This document shows positions 46,246 through 56,633 of a stretch of DNA of 64,000 nucleotides, one piece after another; positions within the stretch are counted from its first letter, which is position 1, and each line of letters opens with the position of its first letter. The notes under the pieces are model-generated. The model was not told where the DNA came from. It worked only from the letters and a program-made list of their open reading frames with translations, and did not search any database. The stretch is from Endobugula sp965214375 (lineage in GTDB: Bacteria; Pseudomonadota; Gammaproteobacteria; Pseudomonadales; Cellvibrionaceae). A program made the translations under genes and the position numbers. The DNA lies in NCBI GenBank assembly GCA_965214375.1, contig OZ243947.1, positions 1,984,001-2,048,000 on the forward strand. The letters are read 5' to 3'.

Positions 46246-49200
46246 TCACAAAGAGCCTATTTACAGTTAAATTCCATCACCGACTCTTCCGGCAACACCA
46301 CAACGATTAACTACAAACCTCTAACGGACTCCTCGGTCTACACCAAAGGCACCGGCGCTCAATACCCGGTGGTCGATCTTATTTATCCGGATTATGTGGT
46401 GAGTTCGGTCGAAAGCAGTAACGGTGTCGGTGGTACCACAATCGTTAATTATCATTACGAAGGTTTAAAAGCCCATTCACAAGGCCGCGGTTCTTATGGC
46501 TATGCGAAGATCACCGAAACCTACCCCGATACCGGTAAAACCCTGGAAACCTATACCAAACAAACGGCGTTTCCTTATGTGGGTTTGGTTGATCGCATCG
46601 TTGAACAGCATAACGGAACCGTTATTAACGAATCCGATAAAACCTATTCTGCTACGCAAAACGGCGGCGTGTATCAGATGCACCTTTCAGAATCCGTCGA
46701 TAACAGTTACGAACTCGATGGTAGTTTAATTACCACCGTTACCACCACGGGTAATAATCCCGTGACAGGTTCATCAGAAAGTTTTACTAAAACCACACAC
46801 AGTACTTACACCAATGATGCTAACAACTGGTACTCGGGTCGCTTAACCGAATCCACCGTTACACACACTGCGCCCGGTCAGAGTGATCAACAACGCCGCT
46901 CTGCTTTTACCTATGGTAATACCACTGGATTATTAACCACCGAATCTGTGGTGGGTGTGGCGTCAGGGCAAGCGTTAACGACCACGGCATACCAATACGA
47001 TACTTACGGCCAAAAAACACAAGTGACTGTTTCAGCAGCGACTGAAACCGATCGTATCACGACAACTGCTTACAACAACGAAGGTAAAACGACACACACC
47101 TGTAATGCACTGGGGCAATGTGAAACCTATACCTACACACCCGAAGGTTGGTTACAAAGTACAACCGGCCCCAATAGTATTACCACCTTATGGGAATACG
47201 ATGGCTTTGGTCGTAAAATCACAGAAACCCGAGCCGATGGTACCGAAACCACAATAGCACATCACTTTGCCGGCAGTGGTCACTGCGGTCAGTTGGCTAA
47301 CCACGCGTATACCTGTTCCATTAGCCAAACCACCGGCAGCCAACCGGCCACCGTGCAATACGACACACTTGGCAGATACGTACGTAAAATCGCCACCGGT
47401 TTTGATGGGCGTTTAATTTACGCCAATACCGAATACAACCACTTGGCGCAAGTGACCCGTGTCAGCCGTAATTATTTTGAAGGTGACCACATATATTGGG
47501 CCAACAGCCAGTACGATGTGCTAAACCGCGTCACCCATATGGATGAACCCGCACCACACGGCACGCGCAATCGTATTGCCACCGCCTACGATGCTTTAGT
47601 GACCACAGTCACCTCCGGCCCCGAACAACGTCAAAAGGTCACTTATACCAATGCCATTGGTCAGGAGATTCGCCGCACCGAAGAAGAGGGCACCTATATT
47701 GATTACACCTACAGTGCCGCTGGCAACTTGCAAACCACGATTGTTGCGGATAATGCCGATACCACCATTACTCTTTCTTACGACGAATTTGGCCGTAAGA
47801 TTGGCATGGATGACCCCGATATGGGCGTGTGGTCTTATCAATACAATGCCTTTGGTCAACTGATTAGCCAAACCGATGCCAAGGGTCAAACCACCAGCAT
47901 GGCTTACGATAATTTAGGCCGTATGATCAGCCGTACGGATCAAGCCGGCACTGCGAATGCCACCACAAGTACTTGGACCTATGGTGACAATACGTCACCG
48001 CAGGGCAGTATCGGTAAACTCCTGTCTGCAAGCGATGGCAACATCACCAAAACCTATTACTACGACAGTTTAGGTCGCCCGGAAGAATCCAATACCACCA
48101 TTGATGATGGCTTAATTGCGCAGAGCTTTACCACCCAAACCCTGTACGACAGCATTGGCCGTGTTAGCAGAACCATTTACCCCGGCAGTGATAATTTTTA
48201 TACAGATAATATTTATAACGCCAATGGCTTTTTAGAAAAAAGTCCAAGGTTTGCGTTCTAATGCAGAGCAATATGACTTAAGTATTCTTACGCCATTAGT
48301 GAGTGAGGCGGTGGACTTGGCGGCAGATTATTATGAAAAAGCTGAAGAGTTACAAACCATAGGTACACACTACACCCACCGCATTGATTACTTTAAACAA
48401 TTACTGGCAACACAATATATTGATTTTCAATCCGGTGATCTTTCTGAATTATCACGAGGGCAGGGTTACGATTACCTCAGCGCGGGTGATGGAAAAACTT
48501 TTTATATTCTTGTTGAAAATGACTTCCCATTCTCGGTGGGTGGCATCATTATTCCACAAAAAGTACGTGCAAATTTGCATTAAAAAGTTGTCTTTACCTT
48601 GGACGAACAGCCGGTCACTACAATCACCAATGACGAATTTGCTGCACTCGAAGCCAACCTCTTACCCACCGGTAAACAAATCTACGCCGTCAGTGATACG
48701 CGTATGACCTGTGCCTGTGATGGCGACAACCTCGGTGACACTTATGCCAACAATGTCAGTTTATTGATTCAGCAACAAGCCGATAAAGACATGATTTTTG
48801 AGCAGGGGACGGTTAAAGAATTACGTGAAGGTTATGAATACAACTATTACGCCGCCAGCGATAATAAAACTTTCTATATCCAAATGCCCCAGGTGCAAAC
48901 CCATATGTCTGTCGGCGGTATTACTATTCCTCATACGGCACCCACTGCGTTCCACTACAAGGTGACACACACTTTTGAAGAACAATTAGTTGAGCGCGTG
49001 CCTGCCAGTGAGTTCGATAGCCAATGGGCCAACCTTACCCCTGTGAATGGCGGCATATATAAAATTGCCGACAACCGCATTAATTGCCTGTGTGAGGGGT
49101 GGGAACTGGAATACACCTCGCAACTGGAAAGCCATGTCGCCTCGTTGGAAAGCTCGGTACTGCAAGGTCGTAACATGTCGTCACATTTTCTGGGGCACCT

Positions 49201-50519
49201 CAACAACACCATTCTCGAATTGGAAACCGTTATTGAACTGATCGAACGCCAAATCGAGGGCTATGCCGCTACCGCAGAACAACTCATTGTGCTGGGGGAA
49301 CAAACCCTCGCCGCGGCTGACAACAGCTTCCAGTATGAGCGTACCTTAGTGCGCGGTAGTGAAACCTATACCGAGCTGGTTAACGACACACAGTACACCA
49401 CCTACTGGAAAGCACTCGAAGTGGATGCCTCCGGTCGCATCAGTGCCGAAGTCTACGGTAACGGTATTGTGAATGCCTACACCTATAACCAAGGCACGAG
49501 TAAGCTACAGCATATTCACAGCGGCTTATTAACGATTGACCCGATTCGTCATTTGGAATACCAGTACGACGCGTATCAAAACGTCACGAGTCGAGAAGAC
49601 CACGCACTGGATATTCGAGAAACCTACGAATACGATCGCTTAGATCGCTTGACCCGTACCGATATTAGCAGTAACACCTATCCCTCAGCGGAGTTTAACG
49701 GTTCACAAACCCAAAGCTATGATGTACTGGGTAATATCACCCATAAATCCGATGTGGGTGCCTACACTTACGTTGAAAATAATGCGGGTCCTCATGCTGT
49801 TACACGTGCGACCCCCACGGATGGGGGAAGTGCTGGAAACGCAGGGAGCAGTTTTCAGTATGATGTCAATGGCAATGTGATCTCGGGTAATGGAAGAACG
49901 GTACAATGGAGCAGCTTTAACAAACCGACACTCATTACCAAAGACGGCAAGTCCGCGGTCTTTGCTTATGGGCCAGATCGTTCACGCTATAAGAAAAACA
50001 ATCATAACGGTGACACCACCTTATATGTGGGCAAACTGTTTGAGCATAAAACCAAAGGTACTGGCGCTTCACAAATTACGGAAGAAACCCATTACATCTT
50101 CGCTATGGGGCAAATGGTGGCGCAGCATATTGTCTCTACTGAGCACGGCGTACAAACCCGTTACCTCCATAAAGACGCACTCGGCAGTGTCGATTTAATT
50201 ACCGACGCACACGCTAATGTGGTCGACAGAAGAAGTTTTGATGCTTGGGGTCAACTCAGAAATCTCACGTGGAAAGATAACGAAGGCATTATTAATCCTC
50301 TGTACTTAACACAGCTACCCTTTACCGATAGGGGGCTATACCGGGCACGAGCATATTCAGGAAGTCGGCCTGATTCATATGAACGGGCGGGTGTATGATG
50401 CGACCTTGGCGAGGTTTATGAGTGCGGATCCGCATATTCAAGAAGGGGCGTTAACGCAGAGTTATAACCGTTATAGATATGTGTTGAATAATCCGTTGAA
50501 GTATACTGATCCGAGTGGG

Positions 50520-51575
50520 TATTTCTTTAAGAAGTTGTTTAGAAGTATTAAGAAATTTGTTAAAAGGCCTATTAATTTAGTTAAGAAAATATATAAAGCA
50601 CCTTATCAGCTGGCTAAAAAAGCATTAAGAGAAATTGCTAAAGTCCCTATTCTTAATGCAATAGTAGGAGCTGCGGCTTGTACTTTTGGTGGTCCATTAG
50701 TATGTGCAGCTTTCTCTGCAATGTCTACTTATGCCGTTACAGGTAGCTTAAGTGCGGGGCTTAAAGCGGGACTGATAGCTTATTCTACAGCAGCGATATC
50801 TGGTTATATTGGCGGTAGTACAGACTTTGGTACTGTTGGTACGATTAAAGCAGAGCGTGTAATTGCCCATGATGTTGTTGGGGGCATTACCAGTGAATTA
50901 CGTGGTGGTAAATTTGGGCAAGGCTTCTTGAGTTCAGCGTTTACTAAATCAGTTTCCGGGTTTATTCAACGAGGCGCTGAATTTATTACTAGAGGTGCTA
51001 GTGTGGTTTCTGATATGGTAGGTGCTATGGGAGAAGCTGTTGTGGGAGGCACGGCTTCTGTATTGGGAGGTGGTAAGTTCTCAAATGGGGCGCAGACGGC
51101 GGCGATACAATATCTCTTTAATCAGTTACGTTCTAGTCTAATTGCTGAAAGAACATCAACGAGTACATCTGTTAATGGCCAAAGACATGAATATAAGATT
51201 AGAGGTTTGATATGTACACAACAAACTTCTGGTTGTAACGATCAATTAGCAGACCGAGTTTTTAATTATGTAAATAAAAACGACGTGCCCTTTAGTTTCT
51301 CTAGTAGTGAGGGTTCAGGTCCAAGAACTTTGTGGGGCAATAATCCTATCGATCATGAAGAATATATTGATCAGCGTCTTACAGTAAATATTGCAAGAGA
51401 GGGGCATACATTCTACCCTGGTGATGTAACCCATAAAGTTCATTTTGAAAATGGAAACTTGTATTATGATATTACTGGTGTGGGTAGAGGAGAAAACCCA
51501 GGTTGGAATAACTTCGTTGGGCGAGTTACATTTCAGCCTAATGTTTCCAATGTGCTCTTAAAATATGCAAGATAA
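50520..51575 (+). other. Variable C-terminal tip of the Rhs protein (candidate toxin)
   Basis: After TDPSGY the sequence changes character. There is a basic stretch (FRSIKKFVKRPINLVKKI), a hydrophobic, glycine-rich region near 50650-51060 common in pre-toxin segments, then about 150 residues with no family I recognise (from SVNGQRHEYKIRG to the end, with CTQQTSGC and TGVGRGENPGWNNF). It is more AT-rich than the Rhs core. The tip is in a different frame from the core because of the extra G near 50332. No catalytic motif was identified. Confidence 0.55.
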
Positions 51576-51580
51576 AATTT

Positions 51581-51973
51581 ATGAAAAAATATTTATTTTT
51601 ATTGGCTTTTCTTTTTGCATGTTCGGACAAAGAAAATGAGGTATATGTTCATTATCGAGGGGACTTTGATTCTTCTAATGTAAAAATTGTTGAAGAGATA
51701 GTAAAAAAATTTTCTCAAAAGTGGGGTCTATCTATATGGGAAAAAAATAAATCAGATATGTCAAGGCTGACAAATCATCAAGAATCTTTTTTTATGGGTC
51801 TAGAAATAAATAGTAATACTATAATGACGATTAATAATGTTGGAATTGGAAATGTCATATCAATCATAGTTATTAAAAACAGTTATGTTTCATCTGAAAA
51901 ATTAGATTTTTTGTCTTCAAATATTTTGAAAGATCTAGAGAATATTAATATAAAAATGAATAAAGTGAAGTAG
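51581..51973 (+). CDS. Candidate immunity lipoprotein
   Basis: 130 residues starting 5 bp after the Rhs stop. The signal peptide ends in a lipobox (FLFACS), and the mature part is very AT-rich, with many Lys, Asn and Ile. Position immediately after a variable Rhs tip is the usual place for the matching immunity gene, and a lipoprotein would act in the periplasm. No family was recognised, so the immunity role is inferred. The left inverted repeat of the tyrosine-transposase element starts 2 bp after its stop. Confidence 0.6.
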   Translation: MKKYLFLLAFLFACSDKENEVYVHYRGDFDSSNVKIVEEIVKKFSQKWGLSIWEKNKSDMSRLTNHQESFFMGLEINSNTIMTINNVGIGNVISIIVIKNSYVSSEKLDFLSSNILKDLENINIKMNKVK

Positions 51974-51974
51974 C

Positions 51975-52769
51975 AATCAAGGGGTCACGTTGATTTTTGA
52001 TCAGTTTGGTGGGTGAGTATTTTTAGTTATTATTAGGGAGTGTTTAGGATGGCAAGGATGCCTAGGTTATATGTTGAGGGTTGTGCGCAGCATGTTGTGC
52101 AGCGAGGGAATAATCGTTCTGCGTGTTTTTTCTGTGAAGCGGATTATGCGTTTTATTTACAGAAGTTGAAGGAAGCTTCTAAGCTGCATGATGTTATTGT
52201 GCATGCTTTTGTGTTGATGACCAATCATGTACATTTATTGGTAACACCGAACGATCGGTATGGTGTGTCACGCTTGATGAAGTCTTTGGGTCGTGCTTAT
52301 GTTAAGTATATTAATTTAACTTACCGACGAACAGGCACGTTATGGGAAGGTCGTTATAAATCGTCTTTGGTCGCATCTGATCATTATTTTCTTACCGTTA
52401 GTCGTTACATTGAATTAAACCCGGTTCGCGCGAATATGGTGAAATTGCCCGGTGAGTATCCTTGGTCTAGTTATCGTCATAATGGAATGGGAATAACCAT
52501 AGGCTTGATTACTGAGCATCGGTTATATCATGACTTAGGAGATACCAGAGCGAGTCGTCTCTTATGGTATCGCCATATTTTTTCCAGTGAATTTATGGTT
52601 TCATTACTGGATGAAATTAGAATCAGTATTAATAAAGAATGGGCTTTGGGTGATTCTAGGTTTACGGAAGAGATAGAAACGATGCTTGGTCGAAAAGTGA
52701 AAAATCGAAGCTGGGGTGGAGATAGGAAATCAGAATCGTTTAAAAATCAACGTACCTGACCCCTTGATT
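51975..52769 (+). mobile_element. REP-associated tyrosine transposase element with inverted ends
   Basis: A 24-bp sequence at 51975-51998 (AATCAAGGGGTCACGTTGAT...) is repeated inverted at 52742-52769, where it carries four extra bases (ACCT). The transposase lies between. The element sits exactly between the candidate immunity gene and a lipoprotein gene. Confidence 0.75.
52040..52759 (+). CDS. REP-associated tyrosine transposase (Y1, IS200-like)
   Basis: A Y1-type HUH transposase of about 235 residues. MARMPRLYVEGCAQHVVQRGNN is a common start region, so ATG 52049 is also possible. The HUH motif is in MTNHVHLLVTP, and the catalytic Tyr is likely in SRYIELNPVRANMV; GTLWEGRYKSSLV and YPWSSYRHN are family signatures. 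RAYTs mobilise REP palindromes. The gene looks intact and is bounded by inverted repeats. Confidence 0.9.
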   Translation: MFRMARMPRLYVEGCAQHVVQRGNNRSACFFCEADYAFYLQKLKEASKLHDVIVHAFVLMTNHVHLLVTPNDRYGVSRLMKSLGRAYVKYINLTYRRTGTLWEGRYKSSLVASDHYFLTVSRYIELNPVRANMVKLPGEYPWSSYRHNGMGITIGLITEHRLYHDLGDTRASRLLWYRHIFSSEFMVSLLDEIRISINKEWALGDSRFTEEIETMLGRKVKNRSWGGDRKSESFKNQRT

Positions 52770-52786
52770 TGTACTATGCTTACAGT

Positions 52787-53290
52787 ATGCGCTATGTCTT
52801 TATGTTTGCATTTTTGTTATTGCTATCGGGTTGTTTCGCGGGTGTTGCTAGTACGGTAACGATTCCGGGGCAGTATATTGAGCCGGTGACACAGGGGTTG
52901 GGCACGGTATCCAATTTTTCGCGTAACTCGGGTGGTAATAGTCCCGAGTATTGGGAAAACTATCTTATCAGTAAGATTGATGACAAACGTGTGTATTATA
53001 TAGAGAAGTTTCTGATAGACCGGGATGGCTATTACAGTGCCAGCTGGAAGGTGGCTTCAGGTCGTCATACTTTGGAAGTTAAGGCCGAATTTAATGATAA
53101 ACAGGCCAAGGAGAAGCTGTATGAGGCTTATATTACCTTGGACGTTAATATCACCCCGTTTACCCGTTATCGCTTGGAGGGTAAAGTTGAAAATAATCAG
53201 GTACATATATGGTTGCTTGATAGAGCCACTGGTGAGGTGGCTTCACCCATAGCATCGTCGCCGTATCGAGAGGTTACGATTACTTATTAA
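52787..53290 (+). CDS. Uncharacterised lipoprotein
   Basis: Start at ATG 52787 (MRYVFMFAFLLLLSGC) with lipobox LLSGC. The TTG at 52769 falls in the element end and is not preferred. The mature 150 residues contain alternating beta segments (VYYIEKFLIDRDGYYSASW, GRHTLEVKAEF, RYRLEGKV), suggesting a small beta-sandwich. No family was recognised. The RAYT element right end is 18 bp upstream, so its promoter may lie in or beyond that element. Confidence 0.7.
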   Translation: MRYVFMFAFLLLLSGCFAGVASTVTIPGQYIEPVTQGLGTVSNFSRNSGGNSPEYWENYLISKIDDKRVYYIEKFLIDRDGYYSASWKVASGRHTLEVKAEFNDKQAKEKLYEAYITLDVNITPFTRYRLEGKVENNQVHIWLLDRATGEVASPIASSPYREVTITY

Positions 53291-54737
53291 CTGGTGGCGC
53301 TTCAAACAGAATATCTTTGTAGGTAGCGTTTATCCCCAGTTTACCCAGCAGTGCTAAATCAATATGACCCGCCTGTGGTAAGCCGTTGGCTTTTCTATAG
53401 GCACTGATGGCGCCAGCCGTTTTAGGCCCTGCAATCCCATTAATAATATCGGCATTGATAAATCCGGCATCCGCCAGTGCTTGCTGCACGCGATAAATAA
53501 ACGTTTTGGTCAGTATTAAAGGGAATTGTGTGATATCCAGTACCAGCGTATTTTTTTTTACGGTAAAGGCCGCATTGCCCAGTAGTTTGCTCACGGCGTT
53601 ATTTTTATTGGCTTGTTCGTAGCGGCTGTAAAATAACCTTGTATTAATGTTCAGCGCATCAGTTCTTTGGTTAAACGCAAGCTGATCAAAAATCTGTCGG
53701 ATATTGAGTGCAAAAATATAAGGTAGGGTTTGGTAATCTTGTGTGTTGTTGACAATTTGCCATGCTTCCAGACTGTAGCCATTATTACCGCTATAGTAGC
53801 TAGAAAAACGGCGGTCAATATCACGATATCGCCAGCCTTTGCTTTTTTTCAGTTGGGTAATGATATAGCCATTATAGCTCGCGTGTAAAAAGTCGCTGTC
53901 GATGGCGGCTAACTCGTCAATCGTGGCAGGTTTAATCGCTGGGTCAATGTTTAGCGCCTCAAATACCGCGAGATAGGATTCATATAACATCGGTTCTTTA
54001 GCCGCATGTAACATAGTAATCAGGTACAGCTGTACCAGCTTGCTTTTATCGCTGCGATAACCTGCTTGTACCTGACCCTTAGCTTCGGATTCTTGAATGT
54101 AATCCAAAATAGCGGTGGCCTGCGTTTGAATCAAGGCGGCCTTCTGTGCGTCAATCGTGGCTGGTTTTTCTGCCGACGTGGTTTCTGCTGTTGTGTCTGG
54201 CGTGGTTGAGGGAGCGGTTTGCGCGTCAGGCGCCGGTTCTTTTTCTGTCCCCAGTGAGTGTGCCGCTGTTTCTGTCGGCAAGGCGTTGGTTACAGGTGCA
54301 GAGGTTGCCGATTTTTCTGCTTCTACAGCGATAGATTCGGACGTTTCTACAGTAGGATTATCACCGAGTTGATTGAGAATCTGTTTCACAGGGCCATCGG
54401 CTTGTTGGCCGTTATAGCCGATCGCAAATATACTTGCGCCAACACTGATAACCACAACCAGCAATACAATCACGTACGCAGAGCGGCGAAAACGTTTTAA
54501 AGGGTCTTCGATAAGTTCCTTAACCAAGCCTTGATAATTTTTGCGGCTAAAGCTGCGTGCTAGTTCGGCATCTTCAACTGCCAGACGTGACTCAATCGCG
54601 ATGCGGCTGCTTGCGGCTCTAAAATTTTCAAGCTCCTGCTCCAGTTCCTGAACCTGTGTTTCCAGGGACATAATCTCATCCTGCTTCTCATTGAGCAGGG
54701 CTTTTAGTTCGTCAGAAATCGGGTCTGTATCGGTCAT
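53280..54737 (-). CDS. Membrane protein with C-terminal peptidoglycan-binding domain
   Basis: Start at ATG 54737 (MTDTDPISDELKALLNEKQ). A cytoplasmic coiled coil spans residues 15-45, one membrane helix lies near residues 90-112, a low-complexity Thr/Ala/Pro/Glu linker covers about 130-205, a folded region follows, and a PG_binding_1-type domain occupies the last 70 residues (VQQALADAGF, GIAGPKTAGAISAYRKANGLP). The family role is unknown; attachment of the inner membrane to the cell wall is an inference. The 3' end overlaps the lipoprotein gene by 11 bp. Confidence 0.8.
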   Translation of the reverse strand: MTDTDPISDELKALLNEKQDEIMSLETQVQELEQELENFRAASSRIAIESRLAVEDAELARSFSRKNYQGLVKELIEDPLKRFRRSAYVIVLLVVVISVGASIFAIGYNGQQADGPVKQILNQLGDNPTVETSESIAVEAEKSATSAPVTNALPTETAAHSLGTEKEPAPDAQTAPSTTPDTTAETTSAEKPATIDAQKAALIQTQATAILDYIQESEAKGQVQAGYRSDKSKLVQLYLITMLHAAKEPMLYESYLAVFEALNIDPAIKPATIDELAAIDSDFLHASYNGYIITQLKKSKGWRYRDIDRRFSSYYSGNNGYSLEAWQIVNNTQDYQTLPYIFALNIRQIFDQLAFNQRTDALNINTRLFYSRYEQANKNNAVSKLLGNAAFTVKKNTLVLDITQFPLILTKTFIYRVQQALADAGFINADIINGIAGPKTAGAISAYRKANGLPQAGHIDLALLGKLGINATYKDILFEAPPVNK

Positions 54738-54985
54738 AGTCTTTCGTTGTTTGCAGGTTTTACTTAAGCGTAGTTCAGAATGGTGTAAAGCAGCACTGTA
54801 AGCGCCATTTTGGCGCATATTTCTTAATAATATAGAGAAATTGTGAAGATATAAAGGGCGAGGTTCACAAAACCCCGCACGCTTGATGGGTTGGAGACGG
54901 GGCTTGTGCGTTAATGATTAGGCTGAAAAGGGTACGTGATGGGCTGGTTTGTCTGTCGTGTAAATAGTAGCCTCGTGCGGGCTGT

Positions 54986-54996
54986 GCTGATACAAT
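54986..54996 (+). promoter_or_regulatory. Probable purE promoter (extended -10)
   Basis: GCTGATACAAT (extended TGA-TACAAT) is followed by TGCGCC, 25 bp before purE. The 284-bp upstream gap (54738-55021) holds no other feature I recognise. Confidence 0.45.
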
Positions 54997-55021
54997 TGCG
55001 CCCTTTTCCGAAGAGATAACC

Positions 55022-55504
55022 ATGAGCGCGATTGTCAGTATTATAATGGGTTCCCGTTCTGATTGGCCGACCATGTCCGAAGCTGCTGGTGTGCTGGATC
55101 AGCTGGGTGTGTCTTACGAGACCAATGTGGTGTCAGCTCACCGTACGCCTGAACGTTTAGTCGAGTTTACCAAGGGCGCTCATACTCGTGGAATTAAAGT
55201 GATTATTGCTGGTGCTGGCGGTGCGGCACATTTGCCAGGTATGGCAGCGGCATTAACGCATTTGCCCGTTGTTGGCGTGCCTGTGAGCAGCAAGCAACTA
55301 AAGGGTATGGATAGCCTGATGTCGATTGTGCAAATGCCTCGGGGCGTGGCGGTAGCGACACAGGCTATTGGTGAAGCGGGTGCTTATAACGCGGGCTTGA
55401 TTGCGGCACAAATGCTGGCTCTTTCTGACGCAGCACTGGCCGAGCGTATTCAGCAATGGCGTCAGGAGCAAACAGATAATGTGCCTTGGTCAGTAACAGA
55501 CTAA
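55022..55504 (+). CDS. purE: N5-carboxyaminoimidazole ribonucleotide mutase PurE
   Basis: PurE converts N5-CAIR to CAIR in purine synthesis. The 160-residue protein has MGSRSDWPTM, the catalytic SAHRTPER and GAGGAAHLPGM. purK follows after 13 bp, completing the two-step bacterial route. Confidence 0.96.
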   Translation: MSAIVSIIMGSRSDWPTMSEAAGVLDQLGVSYETNVVSAHRTPERLVEFTKGAHTRGIKVIIAGAGGAAHLPGMAAALTHLPVVGVPVSSKQLKGMDSLMSIVQMPRGVAVATQAIGEAGAYNAGLIAAQMLALSDAALAERIQQWRQEQTDNVPWSVTD

Positions 55505-55517
55505 TTCTTTTCTTCTT

Positions 55518-56633
55518 ATGCATATAGCAATATTCGGTTGTGGACAATTAGCACAAATGACTGCTCAGGCAGGCATTGAGTTGGGCTTTCGTTTTTCTTT
55601 TATCGCAGAATCTGGTGAGGATACATGCTGTGTAGACAGTCTCGGTGACGTGTTGGTTTATCAGCCTGAGATGTCTGCCGAGGATTTATTTAATGCGTTG
55701 AATAAGCCGGATGTCATCACCGTTGAAAAAGAAATGGTCAATGCTCAATTGTTGAAAGCCTTAGAAGCGATCGCGGCGGTTTGTCCCAATCATCAAGCGA
55801 TTTATCTGTCACAACACCGTATTCGTGAAAAAAACTTTTTGCGCCATGAAGGTATTCCTACGGCCAACTTTGAAATTATTGAATCGCAAGAACAGTTACG
55901 CACCTTGCCGCAACGTTTGGGTTACCCCATTTATATCAAGGCTGCCGAGTCTGGCTATGATGGTTACAATCAATGGCGTATCCAATCTGAAGCTGATCTC
56001 GAACAAGTAACGCTTAGTGATGATGTGGCGCTCATTGCCGAACAACATGTCGATTTTTCCAGAGAGGTGTCCATTATTGCTGCACGCAATGCTGAAGGTG
56101 CAACGGTATTTTATCCTCTAATGGAAAATCGCCACGAACACGGTGTGCTGTTATCCACGATTGCGCCTGCTTCCGATGTGAATGAGAGTTTACAGCGCCA
56201 AGCGATTGCGTACATGGAAACCATACTTGATGAACTTAATTATGTTGGTGTATTAACGATGGAATGTTTTGAAACCGCACAGGGTTTGGTGGTGAATGAG
56301 CTGGCGCCGCGTGTACATAATTCGGGTCATTGGTCTATTGAAGGGTGTCAGACCAGTCAATTTGAAAATCATTGCCGTGCAATTGCCAATAATGCCTTGG
56401 GTAGCACAGGCGTTAACGGGATTTCTGGTATTGTGAATATGCTCGGTAAACACGGCAAGCCGGAAAATTTCGAAGCCGCCAATATGTTTTATCATGCCTA
56501 CGGTAAGCAGGAACGTCCACGTCGCAAACTAGGCCATATCACCGTCACTGCTAACGATTATTCTGATGTTAAAGAAAAACTTAATCAGGCGTTATCGGCT
56601 TTGTACGGTGATGAATATTCGCCGTTAAAATAA
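55518..56633 (+). CDS. purK: N5-carboxyaminoimidazole ribonucleotide synthase PurK
   Basis: PurK uses ATP and bicarbonate to form N5-CAIR. The 371-residue ATP-grasp protein begins MHIAIFGCGQLAQMTA and contains SQHRIREKNFLR, KAAESGYDGYNQW and NELAPRVHNSGHWSIEG. It overlaps the convergent AsmA-like gene by 9 bp. Confidence 0.95.
   Translation: MHIAIFGCGQLAQMTAQAGIELGFRFSFIAESGEDTCCVDSLGDVLVYQPEMSAEDLFNALNKPDVITVEKEMVNAQLLKALEAIAAVCPNHQAIYLSQHRIREKNFLRHEGIPTANFEIIESQEQLRTLPQRLGYPIYIKAAESGYDGYNQWRIQSEADLEQVTLSDDVALIAEQHVDFSREVSIIAARNAEGATVFYPLMENRHEHGVLLSTIAPASDVNESLQRQAIAYMETILDELNYVGVLTMECFETAQGLVVNELAPRVHNSGHWSIEGCQTSQFENHCRAIANNALGSTGVNGISGIVNMLGKHGKPENFEAANMFYHAYGKQERPRRKLGHITVTANDYSDVKEKLNQALSALYGDEYSPLK

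Larger units (their letters stand above)
44245..51575 (+). pseudogene. SpvB/FG-GAP/Rhs (TcdB-like) polymorphic toxin-type protein, broken at four points
   Basis: A secreted giant of about 2440 codons. A signal peptide (44245-44320) precedes an SpvB domain (SYSIPIQGAPGRGGMKP, GVLGVGWSLGGLSAITRCP). FG-GAP/VCBS repeats lie at 45181-46245, YD/Rhs repeats from about 46250, a helical insertion at 48250-49320, more YD repeats, then the Rhs core end (GRVYDATLARFMSADPHIQ, YRYVLNNPLKYTDPSGY at about 50385-50520) and a variable tip to 51575. Lesions are TAA at 45802-45804, one extra A in the A-run at 48236-48241, TAA at 48581-48583 and one extra G in the G-run near 50332-50336. Each join restores family-like sequence. 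Homologues make insecticidal or interbacterial toxins. No TcA or TcC partner and no secretion genes are seen here. Confidence 0.85.

Noticed and set aside
46250..50510. CRISPR-like periodicity
   Set aside because: The repeats are coding YD/Rhs motifs that differ at the DNA level, without uniform repeats or spacers.
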